A DNA stretch of 64,000 nucleotides, from the NCBI RefSeq assembly GCF_900996245.1, contig NZ_CAAJGK010000085.1, positions 186,001 through 250,000 of the forward strand, read 5' to 3'. This document shows positions 59,453 through 64,000 of the stretch, piece after piece (within the stretch, counting starts at the first letter, position 1; every line of letters begins with the position of its first letter). The notes under the pieces are model-generated. The model had not been told where the DNA came from. It ran no database searches and saw only the letters and a program-made list of their open reading frames with translations. The translations under genes were made by a program, and so were the position numbers. Source of the stretch: Paraburkholderia sp. BCC1886 (lineage in GTDB: Bacteria; Pseudomonadota; Gammaproteobacteria; Burkholderiales; Burkholderiaceae).

Positions 59453-60283
59453 TTAAATCACGCAGCGCGCCGCGCGATTGCGCAGCGCACGCATCGCGCT
59501 ATAAGCGGTCAGCGCGGAAGTCTTCGGGTTGTCCGGCAAAGGCTTGCCGCACATTTCCAGCGACATCTCGCCGAACGCGCCGCGCGCCACCACGCGATGC
59601 ACGTTGCGCGTCACGTTCGGGTCGGCAATCAGACGCACGGTGGTCTGATCGAGGCCGAGACCCGCGAGCGCGATGGTCGCCGCCACGTTTGCGTTCTTTG
59701 GATAGAGGCGCGCGGCTTCGCGCGCGCTGCCTTCGAAGATCACCTGTTCGTGCGTCAGCGTGTGCAGATTGCACACCTGTTCGGCGGGCGTGCCGAGCCA
59801 GCCGTTCGGCGGCTTGCGGCCCGTGTACAGCACTTCGTCCAGACCGCCGAGCTTCGCGGCGGACAACGCGTCCACCCCGCCGATCGCACCGGACAGCAGC
59901 GTGAGCGTAGCGTCGCCTTCGTCGGCGGCGGCGGACAGCGCGTCGAGCAGCAGCATGTCGGACAGCGCGCCGATCGACGCCACCGCGCAGTCGGTGCCTG
60001 CTTTCAGCAACGGCACCACGTGGTCCACGAGTGCGCTATGCCCGGCGCACTCCAGCGCGAAATGCGGCTGGCTGCTCAGCGCGGAGACCGACGTCACCAC
60101 GTCGACGTGCTCGCCCACGACGTCCTGGACGGCGGCGCGATTGCGTTCGGACACGATCACGTGCGACACACGCACCATCGGATCGTTGGCGACCGAGCGA
60201 TACACCGCCTGGCCGATCGCGCCGAAGCCGATCATTGCGACGTCGACGGGTGCGTGATGCCCCGCGTAGTCAGCCTCACGCAT
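59453..60283 (-). CDS. Aspartate dehydrogenase-family protein
   Basis: A 276-residue member of the NadX/L-aspartate dehydrogenase family. The Rossmann motif is MIGFGAIGQAVYRSV, and the family texts LECAGHSAL and LSGAIGGVDALSAA are present. NadX turns aspartate to iminoaspartate for NAD synthesis, but this copy sits in a catabolic operon, so it may deaminate a pathway amino acid. It overlaps the ThDP enzyme gene upstream by eight bases. Substrate remains unproven. Confidence 0.86.
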   Translation of the reverse strand: MREADYAGHHAPVDVAMIGFGAIGQAVYRSVANDPMVRVSHVIVSERNRAAVQDVVGEHVDVVTSVSALSSQPHFALECAGHSALVDHVVPLLKAGTDCAVASIGALSDMLLLDALSAAADEGDATLTLLSGAIGGVDALSAAKLGGLDEVLYTGRKPPNGWLGTPAEQVCNLHTLTHEQVIFEGSAREAARLYPKNANVAATIALAGLGLDQTTVRLIADPNVTRNVHRVVARGAFGEMSLEMCGKPLPDNPKTSALTAYSAMRALRNRAARCVI

Positions 60284-61934
60284 GTTCCGGCTCCTTCTCC
60301 TTGACCGGCGGACCCGCGAACGCGGTCGCGAACGAGCCGACCGACAGCATGTCCACTTCGACCAGCACCGGACCGGTCTTCGCCATGCCCTGGCCGATGA
60401 TGTCTTCGGCCTGATCCAGCGACTTGATGCGGTAGTGCGTGAGCTTCAGGCTCTCGCAGAACTGCGCGAAATCCGGTTGATGCAGGTCCACATAGCAGCG
60501 GCGGCCGCCGTATTGCGCATCCTGAATATTGCGGATCACGCCATAGCACTGGTCGTTCATCAGCACGATCATCACGTTGGCGTCTTCCTGCACGGCCGTC
60601 GCGAGTTCGCCGACGTTGACCATCAGGCCGCCGTCGCCGACCAGGCACACGGTCTTCGCGGCGTTACCCGCGAGCGCCGCGCCGATACCCATCTGCATGC
60701 CCTGCCCGATACCGCCGCCCAGCGCGTGCACACCCGCACGCGGCGAGAAAATCTGCAGCATGCGGTTGCCCCACGTGCTGTTCGAGATCGTCACGTCGCG
60801 CACCCAGTTGTAATCGCGGCCCACCGCTTTTTGCAGCGCGTCGACGAGTTGCCTGTACGGGCCGAGACCCTTGCCGACGTCGGCGACCGCGCTCTCACGC
60901 GCGGCGGCCAGGTCTTGCGCAAACGAAGCGTCCACCGCGATGCGGCCTTCGAGCAGCGTCGCGAGTTCTTCCAGCACTGCCGATGCATCGCCGTGCACGA
61001 ACATCTCGTTGCGATAGCCGCGGTTATCGGCGAGCGCGTCGGCGTCGATGCGATACAGCGGTTGCGGCAGCGCCAGCTTGTACTTCAACGTTTCATTGCC
61101 GCGCAGACGCGAGCCGACGACCAGCAGCGCGTCGCAAGTCTTGTAGAAGCTTTCCACCGCCGCATGCACGTTGAACGCGCCGAGCGAGGCCGGGTGATCT
61201 TCCGGCAACACGCCGCGACCCTGCACGCTGGTCACGACGCCGAAGCCCAACGCGACCAGACGCTCGACCGCGCCACGTGCATGGCGCGTGCCGCCACCCA
61301 GCCACAGCAACGGACGCTTCGCCTTCACCAGTTGCTCGGCGAGTTGCGCGACGCGCTGGCTCGAATGCGTGAGCGTGGTGACGTGCGGCGCATCCAGATC
61401 GGCGGGCCATTCGATTTCGGCGGCCTGAATGTCGATCGGAATCTCGACGCTGACCGGACCGCTCGGCGCGGTCTGCGCAATGCGCACGGCTTCGCGGATC
61501 GTCGGCAGCGCGGTCTCGACCGAGCGCACGCGGAACGCGGCCTTGGAGATCGAGTGCAGCATCGACAGTTGATCCGGCGCTTCGTGGATATACGCGAGGT
61601 CCTGATCCAGATACTCGGTTTCGATCTGACCGGTGATATGCAGCAGCGCGGTGCCTGCCGTCAGTGCTTCGACCATCGCGCCCGCTGCGTTACCCGCCGC
61701 GGTGCCGGTACTGGTGAAGGCGACGCCGAGACCGCCGGACACACGCGCGAGGCCGTCGGCCATGTTCACCGCGCCGGCTTCGCCGCGCGCGCCGACGTAG
61801 CGGATCTTGTCGCGGTTATGAATCGCGTCGAGGATCGGCATGTTGTGGATCGAGATCACGCCGAATGCAGTTTTGACGCCGCACTGTTCGAGAAAAGCGG
61901 CGATCAGCTCGCCAACGGTGGTTTTGTTAGACAT
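60276..61934 (-). CDS. Thiamine diphosphate-dependent decarboxylase/lyase
   Basis: A 552-residue ThDP enzyme of the acetolactate-synthase/benzoylformate-decarboxylase superfamily. The activating glutamate is in ARGEAGAVNMADG, the diphosphate-binding motif GDGGLMVNVGELATAV ends in the expected Asn (LMNDQCYG). The middle domain lacks clear FAD contacts, so a decarboxylase or non-ALS lyase is likely. It could cleave a 2-oxo acid to an aldehyde that the ALDH then oxidises. It overlaps the SDR gene by eight bases upstream and the aspartate-dehydrogenase-like gene downstream. Confidence 0.88.
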   Translation of the reverse strand: MSNKTTVGELIAAFLEQCGVKTAFGVISIHNMPILDAIHNRDKIRYVGARGEAGAVNMADGLARVSGGLGVAFTSTGTAAGNAAGAMVEALTAGTALLHITGQIETEYLDQDLAYIHEAPDQLSMLHSISKAAFRVRSVETALPTIREAVRIAQTAPSGPVSVEIPIDIQAAEIEWPADLDAPHVTTLTHSSQRVAQLAEQLVKAKRPLLWLGGGTRHARGAVERLVALGFGVVTSVQGRGVLPEDHPASLGAFNVHAAVESFYKTCDALLVVGSRLRGNETLKYKLALPQPLYRIDADALADNRGYRNEMFVHGDASAVLEELATLLEGRIAVDASFAQDLAAARESAVADVGKGLGPYRQLVDALQKAVGRDYNWVRDVTISNSTWGNRMLQIFSPRAGVHALGGGIGQGMQMGIGAALAGNAAKTVCLVGDGGLMVNVGELATAVQEDANVMIVLMNDQCYGVIRNIQDAQYGGRRCYVDLHQPDFAQFCESLKLTHYRIKSLDQAEDIIGQGMAKTGPVLVEVDMLSVGSFATAFAGPPVKEKEPEHA

Positions 61935-62736
61935 GTCGTGCAACGCCTCCAGAAACATCGATATGACTGCCCGTCGTATAGGACGACAGCGTCGTAGCCA
62001 GATAAAAAAGCGCCTGTGCGGCTTCTTCGGGACGACCGAAGCGGCCCAGCGGAATGTTTTTCTTGCGCGCCAGCTCCGCCGTCCAGTCTTCCCAGCTCTG
62101 GCCCGGCTGCGCTTCTTTCGCATGACGGCGGCGCCATTGGCCCGACTCGACGATGCCGATCAGAATCGAATTCACGCGGATGCGCTGCGGCGCGAGTTCG
62201 ACCGCGAGCGACTTGGTGAGGCTCAACACACCGGCACGCGCCGACGACGTCGCGACCATGTGCGGCTCGGGTTGTTGCGCGAGCAGCGAGTTCACGCAGA
62301 CCACGGCGGCGTTCTTTCCCGCGCCGGCTGCGTCGCGCAGCATCGGCAGGAACGCGCGGGTCGGGCGGATCACGCTGAAATACTTCAGGTCCAGTTCTTC
62401 GCGCCAGGCTTCGTCGGTGGTGTCGGAGAAGGTGGAGACGCGGCCCTGGCCGGCATTGTTCACCAGCATGTCGGTGCGGCCGAAGCGCTGCTGCACCGCG
62501 TCGGCGAATGCGGCGACCTGTTGCGCGTCCAGCACGTCGCAGGTTTGCGCGAGCAGCGGCGCTTGCGGAAACTTTGCGCCAAGCGTCGCTTGCGCTTGTG
62601 CAAGGCGTTCGCCGTTGCGCCCGCAGATCGCCACCGAGGCGCCTGCCTGCAGGAACAGTTCGGCGGTCGCGAGGCCGATGCCGGACGAACCGCCCGTCAC
62701 CACGGCAACCTGTCCGGTCAAGTCGATTTGAATCAT
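61927..62736 (-). CDS. SDR-fold protein with altered catalytic residues
   Basis: A 269-residue SDR. The cofactor motif TGGSSGIG and NNAG (LVNNAGQG) are intact, and the catalytic serine is present (S150, in VNSLLAQ). At the YxxxK position the sequence is T163-S-S-A-R167 (HMVATSSARAG), so the usual Tyr and Lys are replaced by Thr and Arg. Either the enzyme works by another mechanism, acts as a binding or structural subunit, or accepts a different reaction. It overlaps the IclR stop by one base (TGATG) and the ThDP gene by eight. Confidence 0.85.
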   Translation of the reverse strand: MIQIDLTGQVAVVTGGSSGIGLATAELFLQAGASVAICGRNGERLAQAQATLGAKFPQAPLLAQTCDVLDAQQVAAFADAVQQRFGRTDMLVNNAGQGRVSTFSDTTDEAWREELDLKYFSVIRPTRAFLPMLRDAAGAGKNAAVVCVNSLLAQQPEPHMVATSSARAGVLSLTKSLAVELAPQRIRVNSILIGIVESGQWRRRHAKEAQPGQSWEDWTAELARKKNIPLGRFGRPEEAAQALFYLATTLSSYTTGSHIDVSGGVARHV

Positions 62737-63644
62737 CAGAGTCCCAATGCCTTCATGTATTGGCTGCCCGCATTCGGGCCGGCTTTCGGCCGATAGTTGA
62801 GCCGCTGCGAGAGTTCGTCGGCCGCGCGGCGAACCTTGTCGATCAGGCCGCTGTCGAGCAGCGACGCGTCGATCTCGTGGCGCGGAATCGTCGTCGTGAT
62901 GACCGCGACGATGCGGTCCGTGTCGTTGCGAACCGGCGCGCTGACCACTGAGATGCCGCGCTCGAACGACGACTCGCTAATCGCGAATCCGCGCTGCGCG
63001 TCGTCGCGAATCCGCTCGTACAGATCGTCGAGTGTCGACGGGGTCTGCTTCGTGAAGCGTTCCAGTTCCGGCTCGGGGTACAGCTTTTTCAGATCGTCGA
63101 GCGTCATGTCGCCCATCAGCACCTGACCGTGGGTGGTCGCATAAGCGGGCAGGCGTGTGCCGACGTTGACTTTGACCGAGCTGAAAATCGGCGCATGACT
63201 TTGCGCCTTCGCGACGAAAACCACGTCACGTCCATCGCGAATCACGATGTGGCTGGTCAGGCCGGTCTCGTCGCGCAAGGCTTCGATGATCGGCAGGCCG
63301 AGGTCGGTCAGTTCGAGCGAGCTCAGGTATTCGAAACCGAGCCGCAGTACCGCGACGCCGAGCCGGTAATTGCGGTCTTTATCGGCGCGCTCGAGGAAGC
63401 CGAGCGACTCGAGTGTTTGCAACAGACGGAAGACCGTCGTGCGCGGGATCTTCAACCGTCGAGACAGTTCCGGTGCACCGAGCACCGGCTCGCGTGGCGA
63501 AAACTCCGTGAGGATTTTCAGGCCGCGTTCGAGTCCGGGCACGCGGTAGGCGGTATCGCCGCCGCTGTCGTTGCTCGTGTCGTTGCTCGTGTCGTTGCGG
63601 TCTTCGTCCGCGTCGCGCTCGGCGTTAGTCGTGTCGGGCGTCAT
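62736..63644 (-). CDS. IclR-family transcriptional regulator
   Basis: A 302-residue regulator. The winged helix-turn-helix lies at residues ~37-90 (APELSRRLKIPRTTVFRLLQ), and the GAF-like effector domain follows (GLTSHIVIRDGRDVVFVAKA, then AYATTHGQVLMG). The first ~32 residues are low complexity and include two NDTS repeats from a 12-base DNA repeat. It sits inside the operon between the hydrolase and SDR genes, touching both (stop of the hydrolase abuts the ATG), so it is co-expressed with the pathway it probably controls. Confidence 0.9.
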   Translation of the reverse strand: MTPDTTNAERDADEDRNDTSNDTSNDSGGDTAYRVPGLERGLKILTEFSPREPVLGAPELSRRLKIPRTTVFRLLQTLESLGFLERADKDRNYRLGVAVLRLGFEYLSSLELTDLGLPIIEALRDETGLTSHIVIRDGRDVVFVAKAQSHAPIFSSVKVNVGTRLPAYATTHGQVLMGDMTLDDLKKLYPEPELERFTKQTPSTLDDLYERIRDDAQRGFAISESSFERGISVVSAPVRNDTDRIVAVITTTIPRHEIDASLLDSGLIDKVRRAADELSQRLNYRPKAGPNAGSQYMKALGL

Positions 63645-64000
63645 TCATTGGCTCCGTTGTCCGTCGCAATCGCGGCAGAACGTGTCGATGATCGCGGTGT
63701 ACGCCGCGGGGGCTTCGATATAACCGGCATGCCCCGCGCGTGGTACGACCTGCAGTGATGTACCGGCGGCCCGCGCGAGTAGCTCGCAGGCTGCGGGCGG
63801 TGTGATGGTGTCTTCCGCGCCGACCGCGAGGGCGAGCTTTTGCACCAGCGGTTGTGCAAGCCGGCCATCCAGGCGCGCGAGGTCGCTCGCGAGATCGGCG
63901 TTGGCGAGCAGATGCGTCGCCTGCGCGTAGCCTTGCGGAACGACCCGCGCCATGTTCCAGCGCACCCATGCGCGGGCTTCGTCGCTCGCGTGCGCGGACA
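63645..64000 (-). CDS. Alpha/beta hydrolase, C-terminal part
   Basis: The gene runs off the right edge; about 118 C-terminal residues are visible. The acid residue is in VGAEDTITPPA and the base in PRAGHAGYIEAP, as in 3-oxoadipate enol-lactonase-like hydrolases. The nucleophile motif lies outside the window. It is the most 5' visible gene of the operon, and its stop codon directly abuts the IclR ATG. The promoter is beyond the edge. Confidence 0.78.
   Translation of the reverse strand, partial: SAHASDEARAWVRWNMARVVPQGYAQATHLLANADLASDLARLDGRLAQPLVQKLALAVGAEDTITPPAACELLARAAGTSLQVVPRAGHAGYIEAPAAYTAIIDTFCRDCDGQRSQ

Noticed and set aside
1..64000. tRNA, rRNA, insertion sequences, integrases, phage genes
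   Set aside because: None was recognised in reading both strands; no transposase, integrase or tRNA-like fold was seen.

Overview
The window looks like chromosomal DNA of a soil- or plant-associated member of the Burkholderiaceae, most likely Paraburkholderia. This rests on high G+C, dense GC-rich codon use and the families present: paired Aer-type chemoreceptors, an OsmU-type osmoprotectant transporter, DUF3562 and DUF2000 proteins, many LysR/GntR/IclR/TetR/MerR/AraC regulators and several aromatic-compound modules. The genus is an inference. No rRNA, tRNA, CRISPR array, prophage or insertion sequence was seen. Two genes run off the ends: an RcsC-like sensor kinase at the left and an alpha/beta hydrolase at the right.

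Layout. 1-9.6 kb: RcsC-like kinase (partial), PAS chemoreceptor behind a candidate sigma-28 promoter, a small conserved protein, a DedA-rhodanese fusion, a cyclic-nucleotide-domain/thioredoxin-reductase-like fusion, a YcaQ-type glycosylase homologue and a LysE exporter. 9.6-15.9 kb: an exported NHL-repeat protein, then a four-gene osmoprotectant ABC operon with a long hairpin-rich leader and a 19-bp palindrome inside its promoter. 15.9-23.4 kb: a minus-strand operon (class V aminotransferase, MFS, hydratase, two-domain FAD/Fe-S dehydrogenase) facing its GntR regulator, with matched operator-like palindromes at both ends of the divergent region. 23.4-38.3 kb: mostly regulator/enzyme pairs, namely cupin, diguanylate cyclase, hydrolase/MerR, reductase-MFS/TetR, binding protein-M14 deacylase/LysR, SDR, rubredoxin, AraC/DUF2000 and a second chemoreceptor. 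38.4-46 kb: Rieske oxygenase, cytochrome b561 with a membrane glycosyltransferase, exported MetX-like hydrolase, and a lipid-type cluster (CFA-synthase family, DUF1295, Blc lipocalin). 46-54 kb: accessory-looking region with a HipBA-type toxin-antitoxin pair, pirin, and a Sec-exported RHS protein with an unassigned C-terminal tip, a downstream immunity-gene candidate and a 71-residue mini-RHS protein upstream. 54.2-64 kb: a tight nine-gene catabolic operon on the minus strand (hydrolase, IclR, SDR, ThDP enzyme, aspartate-dehydrogenase-like protein, aldehyde dehydrogenase, VOC dioxygenase, FAD reductase, MFS), closed by an intrinsic terminator.

Most promising for novelty: the RHS tip/immunity pair with its mini-RHS companion; the catabolic operon, whose SDR has lost the usual catalytic Tyr and Lys; the structured leader plus promoter palindrome of the osmoprotectant operon; and the pairing of an orphan amino-acid binding protein with an M14 deacylase.
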